Origin: Prionace glauca
Lineage: Eukaryota > Chordata > Chondrichthyes > Carcharhiniformes > Carcharhinidae
DNA: 64,000 nucleotides
Direction of reading: 5' to 3'
NCBI GenBank assembly: GCA_037974335.1
Contig: CM075760.1
Location: 24,723,538-24,787,537 of the forward strand
Every line of letters starts with the position of its first letter. The stretch's first letter is position 1. This document shows positions 34,757-45,865 of the stretch, piece by piece. Made by a program: the position numbers and the translations under genes. Under the pieces are notes generated by a model that saw only the letters and a program-made list of their open reading frames with translations, searched no databases and was not told the DNA's origin.

Positions 34757-35188
34757 AGAGGTAGCAACTCGTAAATATATTCTAAACTCGTGTGTTACTG
34801 GCCGCCATTCTATTTCTGAAAACCTGTTCCAGAACTGCAGCATGACCGCACTGTTTAAAATTCTATACAAGTCTCTTTAGTTCCGTTGATCCTGCAGCAC
34901 TGCTGTAGTGTGTTGGTTATTCGCTATCTCCTATGAACGGGCAGGGAAAATAAACCCACGTCTCTTACCACAGGGAGGAATGGGAAGGGAACTGACCACC
35001 CGTAGCCCAAAGATCCAACACTTTCCACTCAATCATCAATAACACCATTCACAACTGCACCACCTTCCGAATATTGCGATCCATTTCCCTCAGGATTTAG
35101 TTCCAAGGCTTCATATTTCCCTTGTTTTACCCCAATTTTGCAGGACATTCGCTCCAATACACAGAGTGAACGGAGAAAGAAGAAGCTT

Positions 35189-35259
35189 TGCATTGGCCGG
35201 GAATCGAACCCGTGTCTCCCGCGTGGCAGGCGAGAATTCTACCACTGAACCACCAATGT
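35189..35259 (-). tRNA. tRNA-Gly (GCC), possibly impaired
   Basis: 71 nt, right for Gly. The D arm TGGTTCAGTGGTAGAATTC and anticodon arm CTCGC CTGCCAC GCGGG (anticodon GCC) are canonical, and the T loop TTCGATT is intact. Two differences weaken it: position 1 is A (A opposite C) and one T-stem base is changed (GAGACACGGG where GAGGCCCGGG is usual). Function uncertain. Confidence 0.85.
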
Positions 35260-35454
35260 TGCTCTTGCTAGCGATGCCCCCACATGCTCTCTCTTCCTTC
35301 ACACTCAGCAGCATTGTAATTTCCTTACTTTGTCCTTTCGTTCCCCATTTATTAAGATTCGGATATTAAATAAATGCTAACCTCAAATACATTTTGGACA
35401 AAATTCAATATGTCTTAGAAAATTTACACAATTTTGTCATTTTTTCCATAAAAT

Positions 35455-35805
35455 TCAGCATTTCTGATTTTGGAGAAAGCATTTCAAGCTGAGGTCAGTG
35501 CAAAGATAATATGACTGTAACATCGAGATTCTGATAATATTCAGCACCAAACTGAAATCATACAGACTTCCCTCACCCTAGCATGTTTCAGATGGTGATT
35601 AACTATGTTAGTCTGCACCTAAACCTATTAAATTGTCTTGTAGACTGGATGACTTGCTGATATATGCAGGTGTCAAAATAGGGAAGTTTCTTTCCTGGCA
35701 ATGCATCAAACAATTTATCATTTCTGATTTGACACAAAGCATTTGAGGCCGAGGCCAGAGCGAAGATACTATGGGTGTAACATCGAGATTCAGATAATGT
35801 TCAGG
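35455..35805. repeat. Two further partial copies of the tRNA-Val flank
   Basis: 35520-35580 ('catcgagattctgataatat', 'tgaaatcatacagacttccc') and 35586-35805 ('ttcagatggtgattaact', 'catcgagattcagataatgt') match the stretch that precedes the tRNA in units A and B. No tRNA body is left. Confidence 0.7.
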
Positions 35806-36115
35806 AACAAAATGCCCCGGCCGATGAGGGCATGCTTTAAGGTGCAAGGGGCAAGGTTTAAAGGAGATGGACATGGCAGATTGTTTGCATAGAGAGTAGT
35901 GGGCTCCTGGAACTCGCTGCCGGGAAGAGATAGTGGAAGCGAATGCAGTTGTGATTTTTAAGTCAGCTGACAAGTACATGAATAGGATGGGAATAGAGGG
36001 ATATGGTCCCGGAAGGATAGGGGGTTTTAGTTAAGTGGGGCAGCATGGTCAGTGAAGGTTTGACGGGCCGAAGGACATGTTCCTGGGCTGTAATTTTCTT
36101 TGTTCTTTGTACTGC
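35806..36115 (+). repeat. LINE 3' end
   Basis: 'gtgggctcctggaactcgct', 'gatttttaagtcagctgac', 'tacatgaataggatggga' and a TTCTTTGTTCTTTG tail are typical of the C-terminal coding end and 3' tail of a CR1-like LINE. Confidence 0.65.
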
Positions 36116-36539
36116 CATTTTTCTTTATCCAAAACTGAGCTTCAGACCCTGTAGCTCTATATTTAACTACTCCATCTCTGACATCTCCTCCAGTCACACA
36201 ACTCTGTGAGATATCTGTACTGATGTTATTGTGGCATCATGAGCGTTCCACAGGCAACATGACTTGTATCTATAAATTCTCATCTTGAACATTTCAATTG
36301 AAATTTCAAGGCGAGCAGAGCTTTTTGAGCAGAATGGTTCAGATTCCCATTCCCTTTAATGTGAACAAGTTGTTTCTGATTTCCCTACAGAGGTTGTCTA
36401 TTAAACAATGACTGAACACAGGGGGTGAATGTGAGAAGCTGAAGTTTCCAGTTGAAGAGGTTTCCAGTGTCTCTGAGCAGCTGAACTGGGGAAGCCTTTG
36501 GGCAGAGACTGCGCTGCTGCTATTTCCCTTCCTGACCAC
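36116..36539. other. Intergenic, nothing recognised
   Basis: No gene or repeat recognised; base composition rises in G+C toward 36480. Confidence 0.3.
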
Positions 36540-37130
36540 CGGGGGTCGTTGTAACACGCCCGGGCGCTGCTCCTCCCAGTGACACCTCTTGCCCTCTCCG
36601 GCCCGGCCGCTGCTCGTTGGCGGAACATCCGGGTCCTGCAGAGAGGCGGGGTCAGCCGCCATATTGCCGTGACATCACCACAGCCCCTCCCCCCGTCGAG
36701 GAAAAAGCGGCGGTTCAGATATGTAGAAAGTGAGAGAAATTCCCACCCGGAAATCCCGCCCGGAGCGGAATTAAAATTAAATAAAATAAAATACATATTT
36801 TTATAAAGAGGCAGGTGGCGGAACCGCGCATGTGCGGTAGTATTTTCCCAGAGCGCACCGCGCGGGTGTGATTGAAAAACAGACGGAATAAAAAACAGAA
36901 ATGATTTTCCCGAATGGAGAAGGAACCGAAAGTCTGACGGGTGAGGATGTGAATAATAATCATCAAGGTTCAAAACATTAAAAGATGCAAATGCAACTCC
37001 CTGGGCGCATGTGCAAGGAGGGGAATTCCCCCAGAGTGCAGCGCGCGGGACGCCGTCTCCCCTGGCAACGCAAGATGGCCGCCGGCGGTGGTGTGATTGT
37101 GGCGCAGGCGCAGTGAGGTCAGCCTGCAGC
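36540..37130. promoter_or_regulatory. CpG-rich promoter-like segment
   Basis: Strong local rise in G+C and CpG compared with the AT-rich surroundings. At about 37070 'aagatggccgcc' matches the YY1 consensus and overlaps an ATG with a 13-codon frame. 'ggcgcaggcgcag' near 37100 and 'cgcatgtgc' near 36826 and 37004 resemble NRF1 sites. A ~45-bp segment ('cgcatgtgc' ... 'cccagag(c/t)gca(c/g)cgcgcggg') occurs twice, near 36825 and 37003. No spliced gene could be followed out of it; it may be a host promoter or the 5' end of a LINE. Confidence 0.5.
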
Positions 37131-37309
37131 CCATTGTCCAGACTGCCCCCCCAGTGGATGTGGTGGGGATGGTGCAGCAGATGGAGCAACAATCCCAGTT
37201 TCAATGGGGGGAGAGAAGCTGCGATGCTGCTCCCTGTTGTTTACTCCTCTCTCCAGCCTCAGCATTGCAGCAGTGTTTAAACAAGAGGGTGCATTGTCAC
37301 AGCAGCAGG

Positions 37310-37621
37310 GTCTCCATGTCCTTCCAGTAGTAAGGTGACCAGAACTGGACGCAGTTCTCCAAATGCGGTCTAACCAACGTTCTGTACAACTGCAGCATTA
37401 GTCGCCAGCTCTTATACTATACACCCCTTCCTATAAAGGCTAGCATTCTGTAAGCTTTCTTCGCAACTTTCTCCACCTGTGTTGCCACCTTCAGAGACAA
37501 GAACACTTGCACTCCTGGGTCCCTCTGCATTTCTACACTCTTAACTGGTCTTCCCTTTATCATGTAACTCCTCTCTACATTATTCCTTCCAAAATGCATC
37601 ACCTCACATTTATCAGGATCA
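37310..37621 (-). repeat. CR1-like LINE fragment
   Basis: The minus frame reads MMHFGRNNVERSYMIKGRPV and LAFIGRGV, the same region as 7260-7560 in copy B. Both ends are cut; it abuts the element starting at 37624. Confidence 0.8.
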
Positions 37622-37623
37622 AA

Positions 37624-38560
37624 ATATATCTTGAGAAATTTGCCTACCTTGGAATTGCTCTCGCAGAGATATTACCACGATGCCCTTTCAACATTGATAG
37701 AGTACTTACAGCAGAGAAGAAGGCTGTTTTGAAGCGTCATGTGTGTGTTGGCCCTCTAAATCTTATAGAACCCTACCTTATAGAACCCTACAGTGCAGAA
37801 ACAGGCCCTTCGGCCCATCGAGTCTGCACCGAACACAATCCCACCCAGACCCTATCCCCATATCCCTACACATTTACCTGCTAATCCCTCTAACCTACAC
37901 ATCCCAGGACACTAAGGGGCAATTTTAGCATAGCCAATGAACCTAACCCGCACATCTTTGGACTGTGGGAGGAAACCGGAGCACCCGGAGAAAACCCACG
38001 CAGACACGAGGAGAATGTGCAAACTCCACACAGGCAGTGACCCGAGCCGGGAATCGAACCCAGGACCCTGGAGCTGTGAAGCAGCAGTGCTAACCACTGT
38101 GCTACCGTGCCGCCAAGGACCAATTCATCCAATAACATTCTGTACCCCACAGTCTAGCATTTTGTTCATTTTCAGACAATTATCCAATCCCATTTTGAAC
38201 CCATTAATTGGCTCTGCCTGCAGCACACTCTCAAACAGCACATTCCAGGTCTGGGTCACTCACTGTCTGAAAATGTTTTTTCCTGATGTCTCCATGTTTC
38301 CTTCACCAATTTACTTCAACCCGCTCCCTCTGTGTCAAAATCCTTCTGCCATTGAAAGTTTCTCTCTATCTACTCTGTCAAGACCCTTCAGGATTTTGAA
38401 TGCCTCATTAAAGTCACATCAGCAACTTTCTGTTAAGAAAATTAGTCCCAAACTCTCCAAAATATATTCTCCACTGAAGTTTCTGATCTCTGGAATTATT
38501 CTCGTGTTTTCCTCCTGCATTCAGTCCACTGATTTTACATTCTGCCTTACGTTCGGTCAG
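37624..38560 (-). repeat. Old LINE-like element, copy 2, split by a SINE
   Basis: Starts 'atatatcttgagaaatttgc' like copy 1 (23593). 37624-37763 and 38113-38560 together parallel 23593-24190; the break contains the SINE at 37765-38115. Confidence 0.7.
37765..38115 (-). repeat. tRNA-derived SINE, full length
   Basis: The best-preserved SINE here. Reading the minus strand: a tRNA-like head with 'gttagcactgctgcttcaca' (A box) and 'gggttcgattcccggctc' (B box), then 'gtttgcacattctcctcgtg', 'ggtttcctcccacagtccaa' and an end near 'ctgcactgtagggttctat'. It interrupts copy 2 of the old LINE-like element; copy 1 is the empty site. Confidence 0.85.
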
Positions 38561-38702
38561 TTAGTGCCTGCTTGAACACATGAAACACAATCTTTCTTCA
38601 TGCCCTGGAGTGAAGATTCGGAGCAAATTCATTTCTCATTTTTGGCGGACTAAGGGGAATCAGACAAGGTTAAGGGCAGTTTAAATGCTGCTGGTCCTCC
38701 AT

Positions 38703-39135
38703 AAGACCATAGGAAAGAAACATGAGAAATAGGAGCATGAGTAGTCCATTTAGCCCTTCGAGCCTGCCCCGCCATTCAATAAGATCATGGCTGACCTGAA
38801 CTGGATCAGTTCCACTTTCCCACTTTCTCCCCATAACCCTTAATTCCCCTGTCTGTCAGAAACCTATCTACCCGTGACTTAAATATATTTAGCGAGGCAG
38901 CTTCCACCACTTCAATGGGCAGAAAATTCCAGAGATTCACCAGCCTTTGAGTGAAGAAGTTCCTCCTCAACTCTGATCTAAACTGCACCTCTCCCCCCCT
39001 TATCTTGAGGTTGTGCCCCCTCGTACTGCTGTCCTTTCTAAGCGGGAAGAATCTCTCTCCCTCTACCCTATCCATCCCTTTCATTATCTTATACGTCTCT
39101 ATAACATCCCCCCTAATCCTTCTAAACTCCATGAC
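38703..39135 (-). repeat. CR1-like LINE, 3' part
   Basis: The 3' end is present (plus-strand 'aaacatgagaaataggagca', 'ccattcaataagatcatggc'). The minus frame reads LIETYKIMKGMDRVEGERFF and FFTQRLVNLWN. Truncated 5' near 39135. Confidence 0.8.
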
Positions 39136-39420
39136 AGACCAGTTTATGAGTGAATTCACCGAGGTTCTCTTCATTCTTCACTCATTCTGTCTCTGGATTT
39201 GATCAGAAAAAGGCAGAGATGAAGGTGTCTTTACACGGGTGGGTCACTGGGTGGCGCAGTGACTCTGTCTCTAAAGGGTCCTGAGTTCAACCACATCCCA
39301 CCCATGGCTGGGGGGGACATGCCTATCTGGGAAAGGAGGGGAAACTGGATCAGAGGGAAATGCAGCGGAGTTGATGGGTTTAGGAGAACGGAATTAAGCC
39401 AAGACAGGGATGGTTAAATT

Positions 39421-39437
39421 TTTATTCAAAATTTATT
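39421..39437 (-). terminator. Poly(A) signals for membrane IgM
   Basis: Two AATAAA hexamers on the minus strand (39421-39426 and 39432-39437), about 450 bp after the TM2 stop. They are candidates for the membrane-form 3' end; cleavage was not demonstrated. Confidence 0.5.
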
Positions 39438-39886
39438 TAAAAATTCAGAGAATATTTTACAGCGAAATTGTTTTTTTTTAAAGTTAGGAAAGTGAACATA
39501 GCGATCGAGGGTCACATTGAGAACAGGAGACATGTACGGAGAATCTGTCAATATTTGTACATCTGTTACATTAACCAGAAAGAGAATACAGATCCTTAAT
39601 AGAAAGAGGAATTAACAAACGTGAATAAGGAATGAGAAATTATTTATACATTAAGTTTACACTAGGGGGGAAACTATTAACCACAATAACATTATAACAA
39701 AAAAAAACTCGTACTTTTCACACTGAAAACTGAAATAATGTCTATTGTTGCCTCAGTTACAGATCCAGAATGATAAACTGAGAGAAATTTACTGATAGAT
39801 TCACCGAGAGCAGATATTGTATTGGAGCCATACACAGATCTTTATAATCAGCTGAGGGAAATCTGCAGCGTCCAAAATTCAACCCA

Positions 39887-39895
39887 TCACTTGAT
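39887..39895 (-). CDS. IGHM: IgM TM2 exon (coding part)
   Basis: After the acceptor 'ttattttacag' (AG at 39897-39896) the exon reads ATC AAG TGA, so the membrane form ends ...TLVKIK. Three-residue KxK-type cytoplasmic tails are standard for mu chains. The 3' UTR follows toward 39421. The tiny exon rests on the phase-0 junction with TM1 and its 134-bp distance. Confidence 0.85.
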   Translation of the reverse strand: MK

Positions 39896-40029
39896 CTGTA
39901 AAATAAAGAGGCAATATTGAAGCAGATGTTTCTGATGCGGGACATTAATGTTTTTAATCAGTGAAACAATGAGAGATTTTTCAAATCCATTCTGCCAGTG
40001 TGAAATGTGAGTGAATTGAATCATCTCAC

Positions 40030-40157
40030 CTTCACCAGAGTGACGGCAGTACTGTAGAAAATGCTCAGGAAGAACAGGACGATGAATGTGGAAGCGGTTG
40101 TCCAGATGTTGCTGTTATCATCCTCACTGTCTTCAATCCAGATGCGGTCGGTGGGGT
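40030..40157 (-). CDS. IGHM: IgM TM1 exon
   Basis: 128 nt between the acceptor 'cccctag' and donor AAG|gtgaga. It encodes an acidic extracellular spacer ([15 protein letters not shown]), then the transmembrane helix ([23 protein letters not shown]) with the polar YST motif used to contact the B-cell receptor signalling chains in other vertebrates. It is spliced from the donor inside CH4 (43687/43686) in the same phase. Confidence 0.95.
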
Positions 40158-40723
40158 CTAGGGGACAGAGGCCAGGAAATGGAATTAGATTACTTTATTT
40201 ATCCAGGGAATCTCATTGTTTTCTTTTCCCTGTTCTCCTTTATAAACTGTTCATTCATTCTCATGTTTAATTTTCAATGTATATCTCCTGTTAAATTCAG
40301 GACACTCAGTAACAGATCTCCATAACTATTTTCACACCTGATCCTTATTGGTATTCCTTGGAGAGTCCATGTCAGAAAGCACTGAAGGTGTTTTCTTGAT
40401 AATCAGTTCATTTTGAACTATTTGCCACGAACGTTTATTGAAGAATGTTTTGACTGATATAGAGGAACATTCCCCTGTCAATGATTGTTTCCACAGATGG
40501 TGACTGATCTGTAAACTATGAATGCTGCTGTTTAAGATCTGGGATGTAATTTCCAATCTTTGCTTATTTACAGTGGAAATGTTTAGTAAATCATGAGCTT
40601 AATTCAGTTTCTCAACGTGTTTGGCGGTGTTTTGAGAATTGGGATAGTTCTCGGTGTGTATGTCCATTCAAATTCACACTTAAATTTTACTTTCATCATT
40701 TACCTGCCGTTTATATTTAAGAT

Positions 40724-40786
40724 TGTGTGTGTGTGTCTGTGTGCGTGTGTGTATGTGTGAGACTGTGTGTGTGTGTGTATGTGTGA

Positions 40787-40832
<46 letters not shown>
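40724..40832 (+). repeat. (TG)n microsatellite in the CH4-TM1 intron
   Basis: Two blocks of imperfect TG repeat ending in about 20 uninterrupted TG units. TG-rich DNA continues loosely over 41100-42000. Confidence 0.95.
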
Positions 40833-40833
<1 letters not shown>

Positions 40834-41718
40834 CACTTCCTGAGCTGCATTAATCTTTGGTCCTGAGTTAATCTGTGTGTATGAGGGATTCATTTGTCTG
40901 TGTTTGTTGATTTGTGTAGTTGTGTGTCTGTGTGTATAATTTATTCTTCAGTCATTGTGGATAATTTGTATAATTTGTATAATTTATCCTTCAGACATTG
41001 TGGATACATGACTATTATTGTGTGAAGTCTCTGTATATTTATTAATGCCACTCTTAACGTGTGCTCGTGTTTCTGCCTATTTCAATGTGTGAATTTCTGT
41101 CACTCGAGTACTGTTTCCTTCCCTTTCTGTATGTGTCTGTTCCTCCGTGTGTTTGTGTGTGTATCTGTTAACATGTTAGTGCATGTAAATCCGTGTTGAT
41201 AGTTATTTATAACAATGTGTCAGCATATACCTGTGTTTCCATGTGTAGTATTGTGTCCCGTGATGTTCTGTTCTGTATGAGCATGTGAATGTTTGCATCC
41301 ACATGTTTGTGTGAAAACGTTTTGCTCTCTGTTTATCTATATGCAGTGTGTTAATATTGTTACACGTGTTTCCCTGTATAAGTGATAATGTGTATAACAT
41401 TGTGGGTCTCTATATCAGTATTCATTTCAGCGAGAACGTGTGAGAATATGTATTTGTTTGCGTGTGTGTATCTGTTTGTGTATGTTTTGGACCTGCATGC
41501 ATGTTATCTGTCCGTATTGTGTGTACACATGCATGTGTTTGTGTTTGGGTCTCTGTACCTAGTCACGTATGTTTAGGTAAGTGTGTACTTGTGTGTTTGT
41601 ACGTGGTTCTGCATGCGTTTGTACATATTTGATAATTTGTGTGCATGTTTTGTTTTGTGCCTTCTTGTACAAGTCCGTGTCTGTGTGTGCGGGTGTCTGC
41701 CCCCTTGTGCATGCATGT

Positions 41719-41721
41719 GTG

Positions 41722-41759
<38 letters not shown>

Positions 41760-41760
41760 A
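41719..41760 (+). repeat. (TG)n microsatellite
   Basis: A pure TG tract of about 20 units inside a longer TG-biased region; followed at 41770-41810 by a GAGA-rich patch. Confidence 0.95.
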
Positions 41761-42119
41761 TGATGCGTGTGGGACAGAGAGAGCGAAAGAGAAAGGGAGA
41801 GAGAGTATTTGTGTATGCATGTATATTTGTTTGTATGTGTGTGGCCCATTAGTGTATTTGTGGGAGCGTGCTTGTTTGAGTTCGTTTGTGCGTATATTGT
41901 GTGTTCTTCTGATCCGTGAATGTGCATTTGTATTTCTGAATGTATCTGTGTTTTTGTTGTGTATGTATTTGAGAGTATTGTGTATTTGTGACATTCTGTG
42001 TCTGTAGTTGAATGTACCTGTCTATATTTCTGTGTGTGGGAGTATGTGTATGCTTTTGTGTGTGTATATTAACATTCTGTATTCGTGTGCATTTGTATGA
42101 GTATGTGTATTTGTGCAAT

Positions 42120-42485
42120 TGTGTCCATGTGTCTGTGTGTGTGTATGCGTGTGTGTGTGTATGAGTGTGTGAATGAGTGTGTGTGTGCAGTGTGTCTGTA
42201 TGTGTGAGTGTGTGTATGTGAGAGTGTGTAGTGTGTGAGTGTGTGTGTGTGAGTGTGTGTGAGAGTGAGTGTGTGTGTGTGTATGCGTGTGTGTTTGTGT
42301 GTGTGTGAGTGTGTGAATGAGTGTGTAGTGTGTCTGTATGTGTGAGTGTGTGTATGTGTGTGTGAGTGTGTGTGTATGTGTGAGAATGAGTGTTTGTGTG
42401 ATTGTGTGTGAATGTATAGTGTGTGTAGTGTGTGTTTGTGCAGTGTGTGTAGTGTGTGAGTGTGTGTGTGAGTGTGGGTGTGTAC
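42120..42485 (+). repeat. Compound TG/GTGAG repeat
   Basis: TG repeats mixed with GTGTGAGTG and GTATGTG units. Long His/Thr open frames across it are artefacts. Confidence 0.9.
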
Positions 42486-43582
42486 GCCTATGTATGTATG
42501 TATAATTGTGACAGTTTTGGGCAGTTTTATCAGTGTGTGTATTTTTTTAACTGTTGCTCCAAGTTTCACCGACCATAGTGAAGTGAATATGATCTAGACA
42601 ACCCGAATAATGGAACATATTTTCAATGATTTGCTTTAAAAATGTATTTTATGTGAGGGGCACAGTGATATCAGGAGAGAGAATGAAATAATTCATTGAT
42701 GTATCTCAGAGACCTCAGGGACAGAACAGTTAAAACCCGGGGAGGAATCTATGACTTGTTTAAATTTGTATTCTGGGAAATCAATGCCAGCACATGATTA
42801 ACAGGAACAAGAGTGTTGAGACATTTTAAAATTATGTTGCATTCGTATAGATATATTTCAATGATTAAGTTAATGGTACTTCAAAATCTGTAGCAAGTAA
42901 ACCGGAAACTGATTTGTACTGTTGGCAACTGGGTCCTTATAGTAGAGAACTGTTCCCTTCCAAACACGGGAGAGGGAGGAGAGTGAGCTCAGAGTTTCCC
43001 TCTCCCTACCCGGTGATACAATGTCCCTGATGGTTCTAACCACTGAGGAGGTAGAGGTGAGTGGATTAAATAATGACATTCCTCCTCTTTTCATTGAGGA
43101 AGTTTTGGCATATGGATTAACTACTGCTCCTCCCCTCTCTTTGCTGGGTTAGTGGGAATCCAGGATGTTAACAATTTCACTCTCCCTCAATCCGATGGGG
43201 GGAATATTTCTCCATGTTTTTTGTGTGTGACCCTCACTTCAGTTCCCTGTGGGTGCGGTGCAGTAGCTTAAAGAGGTGGTCAATGAGAGAAACAGGGACA
43301 CAGAGATCTAAATGTTGTGTTTGTGTGTCAGACATGTTAAAAATGTCGGAGTGTTTTCCCCTCAGCGGGAGGAAAGTCAGTGAAGATATTTTGCAAAATC
43401 CTGTAATGAATGTGCTCTACTCTATCCCTGACCCAGTGTCTATCTCCGCTGGGAGCACTGGTTCAACCATGTTGGGTCCGAGACATGAAAATATCTGACT
43501 CAAAATCAAAGATATGGAAGTAAAACTGAAAAACAACCAATTAAACAATTGGGTATTTCATTGATCGTTAGAGGAAAATGTT
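42486..43582. other. Intron between CH4 and TM1, 3' of the secretory exon
   Basis: No repeat family or exon recognised. It lies between the secretory poly(A) site and TM1, the region that must be retained for membrane IgM. Confidence 0.4.
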
Positions 43583-43597
43583 TTTATTCTTTTTATT
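43583..43597 (-). terminator. Tandem poly(A) signals for secreted IgM
   Basis: AATAAA (minus strand) at 43592-43597 and again at 43583-43588, the first about 28 bp after the CH4 stop codon. This very short 3' UTR would end the secreted mRNA before TM1. Confidence 0.75.
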
Positions 43598-43624
43598 GTA
43601 GTTTTTAATGGAAGTGAGTGACTC

Positions 43625-44016
43625 TCATTGACATGAATTAACCGTGTCCATCAGTGCAAGGGAAATGTTCACAAAACTGGGTTTACCGCTGGATTTGTCA
43701 ACTGTTCTGTTGATGATCTTCAAGGGGATGGCTTCATGTCCCACCACACAAGAGTAAGAAGCGCCGCTGGACCATTCCTCTGCTGCAATGGATAACAGGC
43801 TGTACATGAAGAAGGAGCTATCGCCGTTCTCCGCCACCACCTCGGTGTTCCTGTAGTTCCCGGGATTCACCGGCTTGTCGTTGACGGTCCATTTGACGAA
43901 GATCTCTCGGGGGGAGAAACCTCTCACTAAGCAGCTGAGGGAGACGAAACTCTGAGCGGAGACATCTTCTGCCGAGGGCAGGAGGACAGAGACGACCGGT
44001 TCCCGCGGATTTGGAT
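43625..44016 (-). CDS. IGHM: IgM CH4 exon with secretory tail
   Basis: The acceptor 'ttctacag' precedes [15 protein letters not shown]. Ig-fold cysteines are in LSCLVRGF and YSCVVGHEA, with the core Trp in VKWTVND. After the fold comes NRTVDKSSG, then the tail [14 protein letters not shown] with an N-glycosylation sequon and the penultimate cysteine used for polymer assembly. A donor inside the exon, AGCG|GTAAAC (43687/43686), lets the membrane form skip the tail and join TM1 in phase 1. Stop TGA at 43627-43625. Intact. Confidence 0.97.
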
Positions 44017-44216
44017 CTGTAGAAAATGTACAATAAATGTCAATTAGCTGGAGAATTCTGGAGACAATGAAACCGCTGGTGAGATATCAGGAAAATGTGC
44101 TTCGCTTCTGATTTTAACTCTTCCCATTTTTGATTTGCAGCTTGGAGGGGAGGTGAACACAATTGTTTTCTCAAATAACTCGGGGGGGGGGGGGTGGAGT
44201 GGAAAGATTCAGAAAG

Positions 44217-44805
44217 TTTACAGCACAGAATCAGGCCATTCGGCCCAACTGATCTACTGTTTTCTTTTTGGTTTTCTGGTTTTTGATGCTCCACATCAGG
44301 CTCCTCCCTTCTTCTTCGATCTAAACCCAATAACATCGCCTTCAGTTCACTTTTCACTCATCAACACATCAAACTCCACAGAAAAATATCAATCGGCCCA
44401 GAGTCGTTTAGTTCAGGAGAGTTCGCCTCTCATCCTCCTCCGCTCTAAGGAGAAAAGCCCCAGCTCCCTCAACCTTTCCTAATAAGACCTACCCTCCAAA
44501 CCAGGCAGCATCCTGGTAAATCTCCTCTGCACTCTCTCCAATGCTTCCACATCCTTCTTATAGTGAGGTGACTAGAACTGCACACAATATTCCAAATGTG
44601 GTCTCACCAAGGCCCTGTACACTTGCAGTATAACCCCACGGCTCTTAAACTCAAACCCCCTGTTAATAAACACTAACACACTTTAAGCCTTCTTCACGGC
44701 TCTATCCACTTGAGTGGCAACCTTTAGAGATCTGTGGATATGAACCCCAAGGATCTCCCTGTTCCTCTACATTGCTCAGAACCCTGCCATTGACCCTACA
44801 TGTAT
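44217..44805 (-). repeat. CR1-like LINE fragment in the CH3-CH4 intron
   Basis: Reverse-oriented landmarks 'ccaggcagcatcctggtaaa', 'ccaaatgtggtctcaccaag' and 'aaccccaaggatctccctg' identify it. It fills most of the 810-bp intron and ends within about 20 bp of the CH3 splice donor. A run of G at 44177-44191 borders the 3' side. Confidence 0.75.
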
Positions 44806-44826
44806 TGCTTCAATCTCTCAGCTCAC

Positions 44827-45135
44827 CTGTTTCCTTGTGGATAGATGTTCTTAGAGGAGTCGGCAGATCCTGATGGTTCACCACGCACTCAAACACAGCC
44901 GCACTCAGCCAGGCTTGTGTGGAGATGCTTAATTTGCTGATCACGCTGTCACGATCCGCTCCGGGCTTTTCGGCAATCTCTGATTTCAAATACGTCCTGT
45001 CTCGGATCCAGGACACGTTAACTCCATCAGGAGCATGAGAAATGATGCAGGTTAAGGTCACGGTCGCCTCCAGTAAGACTTGTTCTATTGGTGGCGGCTG
45101 TATCTTCACTGTGGTATCAAGGCACAGGGGAGGAT
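44827..45135 (-). CDS. IGHM: IgM CH3 exon
   Basis: 309 nt from the acceptor 'cattcacag' to the donor ACAG|gtgagc, phase 1 on both sides. It begins [16 protein letters not shown]; Ig-fold cysteines are in LTCIISHA and FECVVNHQD, the Trp in VSWIRD. The extra cysteine in PPLCLD near the N-terminal edge may link chains. NVSW is a glycosylation sequon. Open and intact. Confidence 0.96.
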
Positions 45136-45579
45136 CTGTGAATGAGAAATGAAAATGAGCCCCAGTTTCCCTTCAGAAGCAGGACAGCAGTCTTCAGCCT
45201 GAAGGAGACAAAGTCGCCTTTAATATATCAATCTCTAACTCTCGCCTTTCACCTTCCATGGCGAATGGGAAGCCAGCTTGCTGTATGGAATTATTCCCTG
45301 TATTAAATATTGGAGCAGCGGTAACATTTCCATGAATCAGAATTGGAGAATTCCCAAACAAACACACCATCCTGAACTCAGGGAAAAAGCACTGACCGTT
45401 TGTTTATAAATAGGGTGGATGCACTTTCTAATATTTTACCCTTGTGCTGTGACCTATGAAACATTCTCACACCTACTGTCTCTCCAAAGTTTACCAGCTG
45501 TCTCAGGAACAAGCTGACATCAAAGCCACCTCACTCACTATATTGCTTCAAACCGAAAGGGGGCACTCTTTTAAGTGGA

Positions 45580-45865
45580 GGCTGTGGCATATGGTGTTGT
45601 CAATGGACTTATAACCTCGGGCAAGACTCTGGGGACACAGATTCGAATCCCATCATTGCAAATATGAAATTTGAATTTTGTAAACATCAATAATTAAAAG
45701 TTGAAATGGTTCTCATGAAGCTATTGCTGTAAAACCCCTCCTAGTTCACAAATGTTCCTTACCAAAATCAACCTGCTGTCTTTATCTGGCCTGGCATGCA
45801 TGTGACTCCAGATTCACAGCAACGTGAGTGACACTTCAGTGCCCTCAGGTTTGGGAAATAAATGC
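45580..45865 (+). repeat. SINE, second family, in the CH2-CH3 intron
   Basis: 'ctctggggacacagattcga', 'aatcccatcattgcaaat', 'ggcctggcatgcatgtgact' and the end 'gggaaataaatgc' identify the same family as 3975-4238. Opposite in orientation to the Ig gene. Confidence 0.7.

Noticed and set aside
36401-37204. 267-codon minus-strand frame
   Set aside because: It spans the CpG-rich segment, shows no recognisable domain and is better explained by GC-rich composition lacking stop codons.
39240-39300. tRNA-like head near 'ggtggcgcagtgact'
   Set aside because: It resembles the head of the SINE family with no cloverleaf and no SINE body behind it; too short to call.
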